This document shows, one piece after another, positions 25,101-34,521 of a stretch of 64,000 nucleotides of DNA (positions are counted from its first letter, which is position 1; each line of letters opens with the position of its first letter). Origin of the DNA: Saccharothrix sp. NRRL B-16348 (GTDB lineage Bacteria; Actinomycetota; Actinomycetes; Mycobacteriales; Pseudonocardiaceae). The position numbers were made by a program, and so were the translations under genes. The stretch lies in NCBI RefSeq assembly GCF_001280085.1, contig NZ_LGED01000208.1, positions 141,721-205,720 on the forward strand, in the 5' to 3' direction. The notes under the pieces are model-generated. The model did not search any database and was not told the origin of the DNA. It saw only the letters and a program-made list of their open reading frames with translations.

Positions 25101-27270
25101 CGAGGCTCAGCACACCGGCGACGTGCGCGGCGGCGAGTTCGCCGATCGAGTGGCCCATCACGAAGTCCGGGGTGACGCCGTGGTGCTCCAGGAACCGGAA
25201 CAGGGCGACCTCGAACGCGAACAGGGCGACCTGGGTGAACTTCGTCTGCGCCAGCAGTTCGTCGTCCTCACCGAACACGACGTCCTTCAGCGGCCGCCCG
25301 AGGTCGAACCCGGCGCACACGGCGTCGAACGCGCCGGCGAACACCGGGAACCGCGCGTGCAGGGCACGCCCCATCCCGGCCCACTGGCTGCCCTGCCCGG
25401 TGAACAGCACGGCCAGCCCGCCGTCGACCACCGGCCCGCGCCCCGTGGCGTCGAACTCGCGCAGGGACCTCAGGTCGGTGGTCCACTCGACCGCGCGGTA
25501 CTCGAAGTGGGTGCGCGTGGTGGCCAGTGAGTGCGCTACGTCCGCCACCGGCGCGCCGAGTCCGGCGACCCGTTCGGCTTGTGCCGCCAGCGCTTCCCTG
25601 GTCCGCCCGGACAGCAGCACGGGCACTGGCCACGCGGGCGGCTCGGGCGTCGCAACCGGCGCTTGCCCTGCGGCCGGCACGTCCTCCCACGCCGACAACA
25701 CGACGTGCGCGTTCGTGCCACCCATGCCGAACGAACTCACCCCGGCCGTGACCCGACCGGCCAGCGGCAGCACCCGGTCGTTCACCCGCAGCCGCAACCG
25801 CTCCAGCGGAATGTCGGGGTTCGGCGTGGCGAAGTTCAGACTCGGCACCAACTCCCGCTCGCGCAGGCACAGCACCGCCTTGATGAACCCGCCGATCCCC
25901 GCGGCCCCTTCGAGGTGACCGATATTGGTCTTCACCGACCCGACCGGCAACGCTTCGGCCCGCCCGACCCCGAGCACCGCCCCGAGCGCCGCCGCTTCGA
26001 CGGGGTCGCCGACCGGCGTGCCGGTGCCGTGCAGCTCGACGAACGCCACCGACGCCGGCTCCACCCCGGCCCGCGCGTACGCGCTGCGCAACACCCGCTC
26101 CTGTCCCTCACGCGAGGGCGCGGTGAGCGTGGTACCGCCACCATCGTTGTTCACCGCGCCGCCGAGCAGCACGGCGTGGACGCGGTCGCCGTCGCGAACC
26201 GCGTCCTTCAGCAGCTTGAGCACGACGAGGCCGCCGCCCTCGCCGCGCACGTAGCCGTTCGCGCGGGCGTCGAAGGTGTAGCTGCGGCCGTCGGCGGACA
26301 GCGCGCCGAACTTCCGGTTCACCTCGAAGGTGTCCGGGTGGATGTTGAGGTTCACGCCGCCTGCCAGCGCGGTCGTCGCCTCGCCGCGCCGCAGCGCCTC
26401 GGCCGCGAGATGCACGGCGACCAGCGACGACGACTGGCCGGAGTCGACCACCAGCGACGGCCCGTCGAGCCCCAGCAGGTAGGAGACCCGGTTGGCGATC
26501 ATGCCCCGGCTGCCGCCGGTGGCGGTGTGCTGGGTGATCTCGCCGTTCAGGCGGGAGTAGTCGTCCCAGATGGCGCCGAGGTACACGCCCACACCGGAGC
26601 CTGCGTCGGTGCTCCCTTCGACACCTCGCCCTCGGACACCTCGCCCTTCGACGCTCCTCCCTTCGACACCCACGCCCGTGGGTGTCCCTTCGCCACTCGG
26701 GCCCGTGGGTGTCCGGCCGGCACCCGCGCCCTCTCCGGCCCGACGGTCGCCCGCGCCCTCTCCGGCCCGGCCATGACCCGCGCCCTCGTTCGTCCGACCG
26801 CCGCCCGAGCCTTCCTCCGCTCGGGCCGGGACCGTGTGTCCTTCGTTCGCCCCGTTTCCGCTTCCGTCATTTACGGAATGCTGTGAGACCCCTGTTTGGT
26901 TGTCATTTCCCCCATCTGTCGCCCGGTTGTGCGATGGGCGGCGGGTGCCGGGGGGCACGATGCCGGCGTTCTCCAAGGCTTCCCAGGCCAGCTCGAGCGC
27001 CAAGCGCTGCTGCGGGTCCACCGCGGCGGCCTCGCGCGGCGAAATGCCGAAGAAGGCCGCGTCGAACCGGTCGACCGCCTCCAGGAAACCACCGCGCACC
27101 GACAGCGGCAGACCCCGGTCGGCAGGCGGGGCGCCGATCGCGTCCCCGCCGGAGCGCAGCAGCCGCCAGTACTCGTCCGGGTCGGCCGCGCCGGGGAACC
27201 GGCAGGCGATCCCGATGACGGCGACGGCGTCATCGGGAAAGTCCGCGGGAAAGTCCGCGTTGCTCATCAT
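19138..27270 (-). CDS. Type I PKS, loading KSQ-AT-ACP plus module 1 KS-AT-DH-KR-ACP
   Basis: ATG at 27270 (or the next codon, 27267) follows GGTGGAG; an in-frame GTG at 27285 has no ribosome site. The protein is about 2710 residues. The loading KS has Gln for the active Cys (DSGQSSSL near 279), marking a decarboxylating KSQ. Its AT has HAFH, so malonyl is loaded and becomes acetyl. Loading ACP near 1000. Module 1: KS (DTACSSSL, ~1228), malonyl AT (~1650), DH with [10 protein letters not shown] (~1943) and DAALH, KR with TGATGALG (~2327), LDD (B-type) and YAAAN, ACP near 2632. Module 1 should yield a but-2-enoyl chain. A 118-residue low-complexity insert interrupts the loading KS. Confidence 0.95.
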   Translation of the reverse strand: MMSNADFPADFPDDAVAVIGIACRFPGAADPDEYWRLLRSGGDAIGAPPADRGLPLSVRGGFLEAVDRFDAAFFGISPREAAAVDPQQRLALELAWEALENAGIVPPGTRRPSHNRATDGGNDNQTGVSQHSVNDGSGNGANEGHTVPARAEEGSGGGRTNEGAGHGRAGEGAGDRRAGEGAGAGRTPTGPSGEGTPTGVGVEGRSVEGRGVRGRGVEGSTDAGSGVGVYLGAIWDDYSRLNGEITQHTATGGSRGMIANRVSYLLGLDGPSLVVDSGQSSSLVAVHLAAEALRRGEATTALAGGVNLNIHPDTFEVNRKFGALSADGRSYTFDARANGYVRGEGGGLVVLKLLKDAVRDGDRVHAVLLGGAVNNDGGGTTLTAPSREGQERVLRSAYARAGVEPASVAFVELHGTGTPVGDPVEAAALGAVLGVGRAEALPVGSVKTNIGHLEGAAGIGGFIKAVLCLRERELVPSLNFATPNPDIPLERLRLRVNDRVLPLAGRVTAGVSSFGMGGTNAHVVLSAWEDVPAAGQAPVATPEPPAWPVPVLLSGRTREALAAQAERVAGLGAPVADVAHSLATTRTHFEYRAVEWTTDLRSLREFDATGRGPVVDGGLAVLFTGQGSQWAGMGRALHARFPVFAGAFDAVCAGFDLGRPLKDVVFGEDDELLAQTKFTQVALFAFEVALFRFLEHHGVTPDFVMGHSIGELAAAHVAGVLSLADATELVSARARLMQALPAGGAMVSIQATEDEVRAALEDGVTIAAVNGPASTVVSGDESAVLAVAAKFAKVRRLNVSHAFHSHLMDPMLARFRRVAEGLTYHPPRIPVVSNLTGGVPDGEIATAEYWVRHAREAVRFLDGIRCLEDHGVRTFLEIGPKAVLAVMGRDGVRQTDSAFVATARANRSETDAVLNALGDLHVRGTPVDWTGFTPGRRIALPTYPFQRSRHWIRGTAEERTETTQAAARGDVEILVRNEIAKVLGADPASVEFGRTFQSLGFDSVMGVELGDRLTAVTGVRVPATLVFDHPTADAVTRFLRAEQAEPQGAPVHRRPANADQDDPIAIVGMSVRLPGGIDSPEEFWRLLDEGGDAIGTFPADRGWDLAALHDPDPERLGTSYTRYGGFLADAAGFDADFFGISPREALAMDPQQRLFLETSWEVFERAGIDPESLRGSDTGVFAGVMYHDYGTGNAATGLEGFRMTGSAGSVVSGRVAYTLGLEGPAVSVDTACSSSLVALHMAVRALRAGECSLAVAGGVTVLASPFTFVDFSRQRGLSPDGRCKSFAAAADGTGWAEGVGTVLLERLSDARRNGRRVLGIVRGTAVNQDGASNGLTAPNGPAQQRVIRQALADAGLRSSDVDAVEAHGTGTRLGDPIEAQALLATYGQDRAEPLWLGSIKSNIGHTQAAAGVAGVIKTVLSMRHGVLPRTLHVDEPSPKVDWTAGRVELLTSARPWPEVDRPRRAAVSSFGISGTNAHVIVEQAPDDEEEHRDLPGLPYIVSARTPQAAAAQADRLTAFLADHPGQREIDVAHTLASRAAMAHRLVLRDGREIASGTPGGKLALLFTGQGSQRLGMGRELRERFPVFARAFEATCAALDAELDRPLEDVVDGDPDALDTTAYTQTALFAFEVALFRLLASLGVEPDFVAGHSIGELAAAHVAGVLSLDDAAALVAARGRLMQALPAGGAMVSVLATEADVRAALEDGVTIAAVNGPASTVVSGEEQAVLRVAARFAKSRRLRVSHAFHSPLMDPMLEDFRRVAEKLTYHAPTVPVVSNVTGLLAGDEMRTPDYWVRHVSRAVRFADGVQALREAGATTFLEIGPDAVLTGMGQDCLPDDEVVFVPVLRRDKPETATLADALAKVWARGVRVDWTALLAPMRPKPVQLPTYPFEHRRFWLAPRSGDQATGHPLFGTGVPLAATDGLVHTAKLSVRDHPWLADHAIMGTVVVPAAAMVDLALLAADELGCAGIEELTLEAPLVLPEQDAVDVQLTVDAPDAAGSRAFQVHFRSGGRPWTRHAQGVLGAVADAPVADWPSDAEPVDLAGWYGDLAEGGFDYGPAFRALRSARRRGREVFAEVRLTEGLDAARFGLHPVVLDAALHAIGLGALPPVPGRTRLPFAWSGVRLHRTGVAAARVRVAPAGDDAVSILLTDEHGTPVASVESLTVREVAPDRLVQADDALLEVAWTPTPEGGRTGPVAVRRIATTTGDVPRAVRAAVDEALAVVRERLAGEDETPLVLVTRDGTGDAVDLAHAAVWGLVRSAQTEHPGRFVLLDTDREVTDDEVAAFASSGEPQSALRGDVVFRPRLAAAARKPTERTWDPDGTVLVTGATGALGALIARHLVGEHGVRRLLLASRRPQDPVLVAELTANGADVRTVACDVSDRDGVRALLDGVPAEHPLTAVVHAAGVLDDAPIGALTPARVDTVLRPKVDAAWHLHELTRELDLKAFVLFSSASGVVGAPGQANYAAANSFLDALARQRAAAGLPATSLAWAPWAELGMAGALDEAQLNRLARIGMSALSTADGLALFDAALGLDNSQVVPLRVDPAVLRAQGEDLPPLLRGLVPTRPRRVERAAPDVGFGDRLAGRSAAEQAKAVLDLVRAEVAKVLDHPDPASVDVRRGFKELGLDSLTSVELRNRLNRASGLRLSPTVIFNYPTPRELAEHLRAELLPEAEEHDEEQTTRTVEQVDALDVADLIRLARASIED
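26598..26946 (-). repeat. Low-complexity repeat insertion inside the loading KSQ
   Basis: This DNA encodes about 115 extra residues between the helix ending GIVPPGTRR and the strand GVGVYLG, where other KS domains have about eight residues (LRGSRT type). The insert is rich in Gly, Glu, Arg and Ser, with degenerate tandem units such as RAGEGAG and VEGRG. The DNA carries matching imperfect tandem repeats of CGCGCCCTCTCCGGCC and CCCGTGGGTGTCC. The reading frame is kept. It looks like in-frame repeat expansion into a surface loop. Confidence 0.8.
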
Positions 27271-27281
27271 GTCTCCACCCG

Positions 27282-28144
<863 letters not shown>

Positions 28145-28145
<1 letters not shown>

Positions 28146-29140
28146 CAGGCCGCCCACCTCAGCAGGCAGGACCCGATCGCCATACCGCCGCCGAACCCGG
28201 CGAGCAGCACCAACTGGCCGGGTTCCAGCTGCCCGGCGCGGTTGGCCTCGTCCAGGGCGACGGCGACCGACGCGCTGCCGGTGTTGCCGTACTTCTCGAC
28301 GGTGCGGTGCGTGGTGGCGGAGGTGAGGCCGCAGATCCGCACGAGGTCGTCGATCATCACGCCGTTGGCCTGGTGCGGCACGAAGTGGTCGACGTCGGCG
28401 AGGTCGACACCCGCACGGCGCGCGAGGCCCGCCAAAGCGGGCGGGACTTCGCGTTCGACGAACTCCCGGACCTTGCGGCCCTCCATGCGGAAGTAGTGGC
28501 CGCCGTCGGCGACGGTCTCGGCGGAGGCGGGTAGCCTGCTGCCGCCCGCTTCGACGCGGATCAGCCCGTGCGCGTCGCCGCGGCTGACGAGGCCGAACTC
28601 GATGATCCCGCCGTCGTCCGGGGCCGGTCCGACGACGGCCGCGCCCGCGCCGTCGGCGAACAGGATGGCGGTGCGCCGGTCGGACTGGTCGAGGATGCGG
28701 GAGTACACGTCGGCGGCGACGACCAGGGCGTACGTGCCGGGATTCTGCGCCACCAGGCTGTGTGCCAGGGCGAGCGCGTAGACGAACCCGCTGCACACCA
28801 CGTTCACGTCGAGGCAGGCCGCACGGTAAGCGCCGAGGGCGTGCTGGACGACGTACGCGGTGGGTGGCTGCGGGTGGTCGCCGGTGGAGGTGGAGACGAT
28901 CAGGTAGTCGACCTGGTCCACGTCGAGCCCGGCCTGCTCCAGCGCCGCGGTGGCCGCGTGCGCGGCGAGGTCCGAGGTGGCCTCGCCGGGCGCGGCGAAG
29001 CGGCGGGTGCGGATGTGCGTCTTGCGTTCGATCCACTCCGGTGTGACGCCGACCCGCTCCGCGATCTCGGCGTTGCCGATCTCCTCCTTGGGCAGGTACG
29101 AACCGGTCCCGAGGATGCCGACGGGCTGTGTGCGGTGCAC
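28145..29140 (-). CDS. Beta-ketoacyl synthase III (KAS III / FabH-like)
   Basis: GTG at 29140 is preferred because GAGGAG lies seven bases upstream; an ATG at 29155 that overlaps the previous stop is the alternative. The protein has 331 residues with the FabH triad: Cys in [10 protein letters not shown] near 118, His in HFVPHQAN and Asn in KYGNTGSAS. It condenses an acyl-CoA with malonyl-ACP or malonyl-CoA. In this context it probably makes the 3-ketoacyl precursor of the extender unit (acetoacetyl- or branched-acyl derived). A role in priming is less likely, because the PKS has its own KSQ loading module. Confidence 0.9.
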
Positions 29141-29151
29141 GTGTCCACTCC

Positions 29152-29349
29152 TCATGAGCGCCAGGACCCGGGAGGGTGGAACCGCACTGGGGGGGTGCGG
29201 TTCCACCCGGCTCGGGGGCGTTCCGGGGTGCCGACGCGTCGCCGTGCGCCCGCCGCGAGGGCGAGCACGGCCGCGGTGAGCGCCGCGAGTTCGGTGTCGT
29301 CTGGGACACCGCCCCGGATCACCTGGATGGATGTCTGTCGCGCGGCCAT
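29152..29349 (-). CDS. Acyl-CoA carboxylase epsilon subunit
   Basis: The 65-residue protein starts with ATG at 29349, overlapping the beta-subunit stop by one base. The N-terminal part (IQVIRGGVPDDTELAALTAAVL) matches the short epsilon subunits that activate actinobacterial acyl-CoA carboxylases. The last 25 residues are encoded by a perfect DNA hairpin (29174-29208) and look unlike the family, so the gene may have been extended at its 3' end. Confidence 0.8.
   Translation of the reverse strand: MAARQTSIQVIRGGVPDDTELAALTAAVLALAAGARRRVGTPERPRAGWNRTPPVRFHPPGSWRS
29174..29208. terminator. 14-bp perfect hairpin within the AccE 3' coding end
   Basis: Arm GGGTGGAACCGCAC (29174-29187) pairs perfectly with GTGCGGTTCCACCC (29195-29208), with a 7-base loop. 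It sits in mid-operon, about 35 bases before the KAS III start. It could attenuate transcription or set mRNA stability between the carboxylase genes and the PKS genes. Its core CGGTTCCACC also recurs in the terminator at 46833. Confidence 0.6.
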
Positions 29350-30902
29350 CAGACCGGCGGGTTTCCGTGCTTGCGGGACGGGAGGTCCGCGTGCTTGCCA
29401 CGCAGCATGTCCAGTGCCCTGATCAGGGTGAGCCGGGTGTGCCTCGGGTCGATCACGTCGTCGACCAGACCGCGTTCGGCCGCGTAGTACGGGTGGAGCA
29501 GCTCGCTGCGGTATTCCTTGATCTTCTGGGCGCGCATGGTGGCGGGGTCGTCCGCGGCGGCGATCTCGCGGCGGAAGATGACGTTGGCCGCGCCTTCGGC
29601 GCCCATGACGGCGATCTCGTTGGTGGGCCAGGCGAGGGAGAGGTCGGCGCCGATGGAGCGGGAGTCCATGACGATGTAGGCGCCGCCGTAGGCCTTGCGG
29701 AGGATGAGCTGGATGCGGGGCACGGTGGCGTTGCAGTAGGCGTAGAGGAGCTTGGCGCCGTGCCGGATGATGCCGCCGTGTTCCTGGGCGACGCCGGGGA
29801 GGAAGCCGGGCACGTCGACGAGCGTGACGAGCGGGATGTTGAACGCGTCGCACATCTGGACGAACCGCGCGGCTTTCTCGCTGGCGCGGATGTCGAGGAC
29901 GCCGGCGAGCGAGGCGGGTTGGTTGGCGATGACGCCGACGACGTGGCCGTCCATGCGGATCAGGGCGCACAGGACGTTGTCGGCCCACGTGGGGCTGATC
30001 TCGAAGCACTCGCCGTCGTCCGCGATCTCGGCGACGACGGCGCGCATGTCGTAGGACTGCTGCGGGTCGGCGGGGACGAGGTGCAGCAGCGCGTCGGTCG
30101 GCCGGTCGGCGGGGTCGGCGGAGGGTGCGGCGGGCGGCAGTTCGCGGTTGTTGGCCGGCAGCATGCAGAGCAGGTAGCGCACGTCGGCGAGGCAGCTCTC
30201 CTCGTCGTCGTAGGCGAAGGTGGCGACGCCGGAGACGTCGGCGTGCACGTCGGCGCCGCCGAGGCCGTTCATGTCGATCTTCTCGCCGGTGACGGCCTGG
30301 ACGACGTCCGGTCCGGTGATGAACATCTGCGAGGTGCCGCGGACCATGAAGACGAAGTCCGTGAGAGCAGGCGAGTAGGCCGCGCCGCCGGCGCAGGGTC
30401 CGAGCATGACGGAGATCTGCGGGATGACGCCGGAGTTGCGGGTGTGGCGTCGGAAGATGCCGCCGTACCCCGCGAGGGCGGTGACGCCTTCCTGGATGCG
30501 GGCACCCGCGCCGTCGTTGAGGCCCACCAGTGGGGCGCCCGCGGCGACCGCGAGGTCCATGACCTTGTGGATCTTCTCGGCATGTGCCTCGCCGAGGGCG
30601 CCGCCGAAGACGCGGAAGTCGTGCGCGTAGACGAAGACCTTGCGGCCTTCGACGGTGCCCCAGCCGGTGATGACGCCGTCGCTGTGCGGTCTGCGGTCCT
30701 CCATGCCGAAGCCGACCGCGCGGTGCCTGCGGAACGGTTCGATCTCGCGGAAGGAGCCTTCGTCGAGCAGGAGCCCGATGCGCTCGTGCGCGGTGAGCTT
30801 GCCCTTCTCGTGCTGGCGGCGGGTGGCTGCGGGGTCGTGGCCCTGGAGCACCGACTCGCGCAGCGCGGTGAGCTCCTCCACCCGCTCGCGCATGCTCGTC
30901 AT
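29349..30902 (-). CDS. Acyl-CoA carboxylase carboxyltransferase (beta) subunit
   Basis: ATG at 30902 overlaps the CCR stop (ATGA) and gives 517 residues. This is the PccB/AccD carboxyltransferase family, with the two crotonase-like halves: acyl-CoA oxyanion region near LNDGAGARIQEG and GPCAGGAAYSPAL in the first, biotin-site glycines near RKAYGGAYIVM in the second. It should make malonyl- or methylmalonyl-CoA from acetyl- or propionyl-CoA together with a biotinylated alpha subunit. No alpha subunit is encoded here, so a housekeeping one must serve. It supplies extender units to the PKS. Confidence 0.93.
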   Translation of the reverse strand: MTSMRERVEELTALRESVLQGHDPAATRRQHEKGKLTAHERIGLLLDEGSFREIEPFRRHRAVGFGMEDRRPHSDGVITGWGTVEGRKVFVYAHDFRVFGGALGEAHAEKIHKVMDLAVAAGAPLVGLNDGAGARIQEGVTALAGYGGIFRRHTRNSGVIPQISVMLGPCAGGAAYSPALTDFVFMVRGTSQMFITGPDVVQAVTGEKIDMNGLGGADVHADVSGVATFAYDDEESCLADVRYLLCMLPANNRELPPAAPSADPADRPTDALLHLVPADPQQSYDMRAVVAEIADDGECFEISPTWADNVLCALIRMDGHVVGVIANQPASLAGVLDIRASEKAARFVQMCDAFNIPLVTLVDVPGFLPGVAQEHGGIIRHGAKLLYAYCNATVPRIQLILRKAYGGAYIVMDSRSIGADLSLAWPTNEIAVMGAEGAANVIFRREIAAADDPATMRAQKIKEYRSELLHPYYAAERGLVDDVIDPRHTRLTLIRALDMLRGKHADLPSRKHGNPPV

Positions 30903-32206
30903 GGCGTCACCCGTAGGAGGTTGAGGCGGTCTTCCCCGATGCGGGCCCGCAGGTCGGGGTCGGTCACGCCGAGACCGGGCTCGGGCGCCTGGCACAGCAC
31001 GCCGACCTTGCCGACGTGCTCGTTGTTCTGGACCAAGCGGGCGGCTTCGCCGACGTCCTCGAGGGGGTACACGGCCGACAGCACGGGCACCAGGTGGCCG
31101 AGCTGGAACAGCCGGTTGCACTCCCACTGCTCCTGGAGGTTGGCCGCGTGGCTGCCGATGATCCGCTTGAGGTTCATCCACAGGTAGCGGTTGTCGAACT
31201 CGTGCTGGTACCCGGTGCTCGACCCGCAGGTGACCACGATGCCGCCCTTGCGCACGACGAAGACGGAGATGCCGAACGTGGCCCGGCCGATGTAGTCGAA
31301 CGCGATGTGCGGGTCCTCGCCGACTTCGCGGCGAATGGCCCGGCCGAGGACCTTGCCCATTTCGATGGCGTGCTGCCCGTCACGGGGTGTGGTCAGGCCG
31401 ATCTCGGCCCGGTTGATGACGACGTCGCAGCCGAGTCGGCGGGCCACCTCGGCCTTGGCCTCGGAGCCGACGACGCCGACGGGGATGCCCCCGCCGTTCT
31501 TGACCAGTTGCACGGCGTACGCGCCGAGACCGCCGGTGGCGCCCCAGATGAGCACCACGTCGCCCTGCTTGACGCGGGCCCCCTTGTCGCTGACCAGCAT
31601 CCGGTACGAGGTGCTCGCGCACAGCGGCGCGGACGCGGCCTCCTCCCACGTGAGGTGGGCGGGTTTGGCCAGCAGTTGGCTGGCGCGCACCACCGCGTAG
31701 TGGGCGAGACCGCCGAAGTTGGTCTCGAAGCCCCAGATGCGCTGGTCGGCGCCCAGCATGCCGTCCGCGTGCGTGGCGGGCTGTTGGTCGTCGACCTGCA
31801 CGCAGCTCACCACGACGTGGTCGCCCGGTTTCCAGTGCCGGACACCGTCGCCGACGCGCACGACCACGCCGGCGGCGTCGGACCCGAGCACGTGGTACGG
31901 CACGTCGTGCCGCGCCGCGTACCCGCCCTGCTTGCCGAACCGCCGCAGGAATTCGAAGGTCGGGACCGGTTCGAAGGTCGCCGACCACACGGTGTTGTAG
32001 TTGATCGAACTGGCCATCACCGCGACGAGCACCTCGTCAGGGGCGATTTCGGGCATGGGCACCCGACCGACCCTGAGCGACTTCCGGACGTCTTTGTCCT
32101 GAGCGACACCGAACATCTCCGCATCGTCCGAGACGACGTGCGCGGCGAGATATTCAGCGGGAGGTTCCGAAGCAGCAACGGAATTCAATTCCATCGCACC
32201 AGCCAT
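30899..32206 (-). CDS. ccr: Crotonyl-CoA carboxylase/reductase
   Basis: ATG at 32206 (ATG 32194 also possible) gives 435 residues of the MDR superfamily. The four residues known to form the CO2 pocket of this family are recognisable: Asn in SSINYN (69/71), Phe-Glu in WGFETNFGG (160-161) and His in IIGSHAANLQ. It should therefore carboxylate reductively rather than merely reduce, turning crotonyl-CoA or a longer 2-enoyl-CoA into ethyl- or alkylmalonyl-CoA with NADPH. It is the first gene of the operon that runs to the P450s and is the likely source of the branched extender used by module 3. Confidence 0.95.
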   Translation of the reverse strand: MAGAMELNSVAASEPPAEYLAAHVVSDDAEMFGVAQDKDVRKSLRVGRVPMPEIAPDEVLVAVMASSINYNTVWSATFEPVPTFEFLRRFGKQGGYAARHDVPYHVLGSDAAGVVVRVGDGVRHWKPGDHVVVSCVQVDDQQPATHADGMLGADQRIWGFETNFGGLAHYAVVRASQLLAKPAHLTWEEAASAPLCASTSYRMLVSDKGARVKQGDVVLIWGATGGLGAYAVQLVKNGGGIPVGVVGSEAKAEVARRLGCDVVINRAEIGLTTPRDGQHAIEMGKVLGRAIRREVGEDPHIAFDYIGRATFGISVFVVRKGGIVVTCGSSTGYQHEFDNRYLWMNLKRIIGSHAANLQEQWECNRLFQLGHLVPVLSAVYPLEDVGEAARLVQNNEHVGKVGVLCQAPEPGLGVTDPDLRARIGEDRLNLLRVTP

Positions 32207-32538
32207 GGCCCAAAAGCTACGACCGGCCGATGAACACGGCCAACCCCTACCGCTCCCCTAGCCCCGACCCCGAGTACCGGGTGTTCCGGGCCGCGAACGG
32301 GGCGCGCCTCCGGCTGGGCTAAGGGACCGACCGCGTGGTCGGCCCCCTCGGTCCAGCCCACTAGGAGCTTTACCTCGCAGACACCCGTACGTGGGCGGCA
32401 GTTACCGACGTGGCACAGGGGTAGGGTCCGCAACGGCGATCTTCGGGATCACGCAAGGCCTGGTGGCGATACCCGGCGAAACCACGAATCCGGTGACCGC
32501 TCCTCGATTCGGCACCGCGGTCACCACGACGGTCGCCG
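32207..32538. promoter_or_regulatory. Upstream region of the PKS/extender operon with nested hairpin
   Basis: This 332-base gap lies between the RR1 stop and the ccr start and must contain the promoter of the whole 27-kb operon. A nested inverted repeat lies at 32312-32358: outer arms GGCTGG/CCAGCC and inner hairpin CCGACC-GCGT-GGTCGG (32327-32342). It may terminate RR1 transcription or serve as an operator. No copy of the four-part TGAC element found elsewhere is present here. Confidence 0.5.
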
Positions 32539-33234
32539 TCACGCCACTTCCTCTTCGTCGTGGTGCGCGCCCGAGACCTGGGGAATCTGGTAGCCGACGC
32601 CGCGCACCGTGGTGATGAACGCGTCGGTGCCCAGCTTGCCGCGCAGGCTGCTCACGTGCGTGTCGATGGTGCGGCTGGACGCGCTCCAACTGCTGTCCCA
32701 CACCTTCGACATCAACTCCTTGCGGGACACGACCGTCCCCGCGTTGGACGCCAGCGTGTAGAGCAGTTCGAATTCCTTGATCGTCACGTCGATGACGCGA
32801 CCTCCCAGGCGCACCTCGCGCAGCGTGCGGTCGATGCGGAGCTTGCACAGGGAGATGACGTCGTGGTCGGGCCGCCGCGGGTGCGTGCGACGCGCCACCG
32901 CCTCGATCCGCGCGGTCACCTCGCGCAGCCCGCAGGACCCCGTCACCACGTCGTCGGCACCAGCCTGGAGCGCCAGCACGCGCTCCAGCTCGTCGTCCTG
33001 GCGGGTGATGGCGATGATCGGTGTGTCGCTGATCTCCCGGATCGCCCGGCACACGGCCAACCCGTCCAGGTCCGGCAGCTCCAGGTCGAGCAGCACCATG
33101 TCCACGGTCGGGTGCACCTTCAACGCTTCGGACCCGGCGGCCACGCTGCTCGAGTCGTAGCCCAGTCGGCGCAGTGCGCTGACGAGCAACTCGGCCTCGA
33201 CCGATTGTCCCCCTGCCACGAGTACGCGCAGCAT
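32539..33234 (-). CDS. Atypical OmpR-type response regulator RR1
   Basis: ATG at 33234 with GGAGGT upstream gives 231 residues: a receiver domain (1-115) and an OmpR winged helix (130-220; VTIKEFELLYTLA, SSRTIDTHVSSLRGKL, TVRGVGYQI). The phosphoacceptor Asp (VLLDLELPD) is kept, but the acidic pair is replaced (VLVAGGQ instead of VVEDD) and the conserved Lys is gone (VTGSCG instead of VTKPF). Phosphorylation by a kinase is thus unlikely. Such regulators in antibiotic clusters may bind small ligands instead, as JadR1 does. No kinase gene is adjacent. It is closely similar to RR2 at 44420. Confidence 0.88.
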   Translation of the reverse strand: MLRVLVAGGQSVEAELLVSALRRLGYDSSSVAAGSEALKVHPTVDMVLLDLELPDLDGLAVCRAIREISDTPIIAITRQDDELERVLALQAGADDVVTGSCGLREVTARIEAVARRTHPRRPDHDVISLCKLRIDRTLREVRLGGRVIDVTIKEFELLYTLASNAGTVVSRKELMSKVWDSSWSASSRTIDTHVSSLRGKLGTDAFITTVRGVGYQIPQVSGAHHDEEEVA

Positions 33235-33967
33235 CGTCTCGACGACCTCCCCAGTTTCCACTCTCTGACACCACGTGGCCATGACGACGGACGCCCTGGA
33301 CGAGTCGGCGGCGTTCCGGGGCGCGGTCGAACCGATGCCGCGCCTCGCGCCGCTATCGCGCGGTCTCCGCCGGCCGTGGGAACGGCCTGGCGCGCACCGC
33401 CGCCGGTACCACCATCGATTGCCGCGGTGACCAGCCCCACTCGTACCAAGCGCCACCCGGCACGTCAACAATTGTGACACCCCATCGCATGGCGGTCATA
33501 TTGCTGCGCCGCGACGGTGATCGGGAAGCCGGGCTCACCACAGTGGTGGCGACGGCGGGCAATTACCCACACCGTCGCCGGATACCCGGTTCGGCCGCAT
33601 GCCGTCGTTCCCGCCGAGCGGATTCGCGTATTCACGGGTGTCGCGCGTGACATTCACCACCGGCGGACGGACGAACGCCCGACCGGATGACACGCCGCGT
33701 TGACATTGCGTAACCGGTTCGGCATCGCGAAGCACGGCGGTCGGGGCGTTCCCGTGCCCGGCACGACTGGGCGGACCCGGAACTTTTCCGCCTGCTCGCG
33801 CGTGACAGGATCAAAGGATCCCTTGACAGTTTTTGACAAACTCCTGACGCGGCGAGTCTTGACATCCGATGCGGCGGACAATCGGATCGCCACCGCATCC
33901 GGGCGCACGGACGTGATTCCGGCGGAACGCATTCATCGGGCGCGCGACGGATCAGGGCGCGGGAGGC
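33235..33967. other. 733-base non-coding region rich in TGACA
   Basis: No convincing gene is visible on either strand. TGACA occurs on the plus strand at 33476, 33648, 33688, 33701, 33803, 33824, 33834 and 33860, far more than expected in GC-rich DNA. The last three, plus TGACG at 33845, form the four-part element described separately. The region presumably holds the RR1 promoter. Confidence 0.6.
33824..33864 (+). promoter_or_regulatory. Four-part TGAC element, copy A
   Basis: TGAC units start at 33824, 33834, 33845 and 33860, offsets 0/10/21/36. The same spacing occurs in copies B (43510-43470, minus) and C (50534-50494, minus). Positions identical in all three give TGAC(N5)TTNACNAA(N3)CTGAC(N5)G(N3)CTTGA. 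Near-helical spacing suggests cooperative binding of a winged-helix regulator on one DNA face. Copy A points rightwards, towards the 3' end of the MerR gene. Confidence 0.7.
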
Positions 33968-34345
33968 TCAGGACGCCTCGGCCGACGCACCGGCGCGCAC
34001 CGCGTCCAGGTACTCGGAGATCGCGTCCCGGTTGCGGGTCAGGAAGTTCACCCGTTCGGTCATCCGGTCGCGCTCGGTCTCCAGCAGTTCGATCATCTCC
34101 GGGGTGGCGTCCGGGAAGTGGATGACGCGCGGCTTGTTCAGGCACGGCAGGATCTGCCTGATGATGCGCGTGGGCAGCCCGGCGTCGAGCAGCCCGCGGA
34201 TCTGGGCGACCCGGTCGACCAGGCTCTCGTCGTAGTAGCGGTACCCGTTGGCGCAGCGACTCGCTACCAGGAGGCCCTGCTCCTCGTAGTAGCGCAGCAG
34301 TCTGCGGGACGTACTGGTGCGCTCGGAGAGTTCGCCGATGCGCAT
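33968..34345 (-). CDS. MerR family transcriptional regulator
   Basis: ATG at 34345 with GAGGTGG upstream gives 125 residues. The N-terminal MerR helix-turn-helix is clear (RIGELSERTSTSRRLLRYYE, then NGYRYYDESLVDRVAQI). A dimerisation helix follows (MIELLETERDRMTERVNFL). The short C-terminus lacks the Cys cluster of metal sensors, so a drug- or stress-responsive role is more likely. It follows the aminotransferase gene but is separated from it by a strong hairpin, so it may have its own promoter. Confidence 0.9.
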   Translation of the reverse strand: MRIGELSERTSTSRRLLRYYEEQGLLVASRCANGYRYYDESLVDRVAQIRGLLDAGLPTRIIRQILPCLNKPRVIHFPDATPEMIELLETERDRMTERVNFLTRNRDAISEYLDAVRAGASAEAS

Positions 34346-34451
34346 ATGACCCACCTCGCTGTTCCCGGTCGACCTTCACATCGGTTCGCGGGTTCCAGCA
34401 TAGGGTTCCCCGGCGGACCGCGGTACCGGCCACCCACACGGTGAGACCGCG

Positions 34452-34485
34452 CGAGGGCCGTCCGCCGCGTGGCGGACGGCCCTCG
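34452..34485. terminator. Hairpin after the aminotransferase gene
   Basis: A 15-bp perfect stem with the 4-base loop GCGT (34467-34470); the arms include GAGGGCCGTCCGCC and its complement. It lies 36 bases beyond the aminotransferase stop on the minus strand and is the likely end of the carrier-protein operon transcript. Confidence 0.75.
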
Positions 34486-34521
34486 GTCCGGACGGATCGT
34501 CCATTGTGGATTCGGCTGCGG

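Noticed and set aside
20227..25530. Second long plus-strand open frame opposite PKS1
   Set aside because: Same cause: shadow of the minus-strand PKS frame, with no recognisable domain and no ribosome site.
19138..27270. Loading KS of PKS1 as an active condensing domain
   Set aside because: The active-site Cys is Gln, the hallmark of decarboxylating KSQ loading domains.
29349..32206. Idea that this is a fatty acid degradation operon
   Set aside because: CCR with a full CO2 pocket, a KAS III and direct overlap with PKS genes fit extender-unit supply better.
33700..34125. Plus-strand open frame spanning copy A of the TGAC element
   Set aside because: It overlaps the MerR gene in antisense, has no ribosome site and its residue use is not protein-like.
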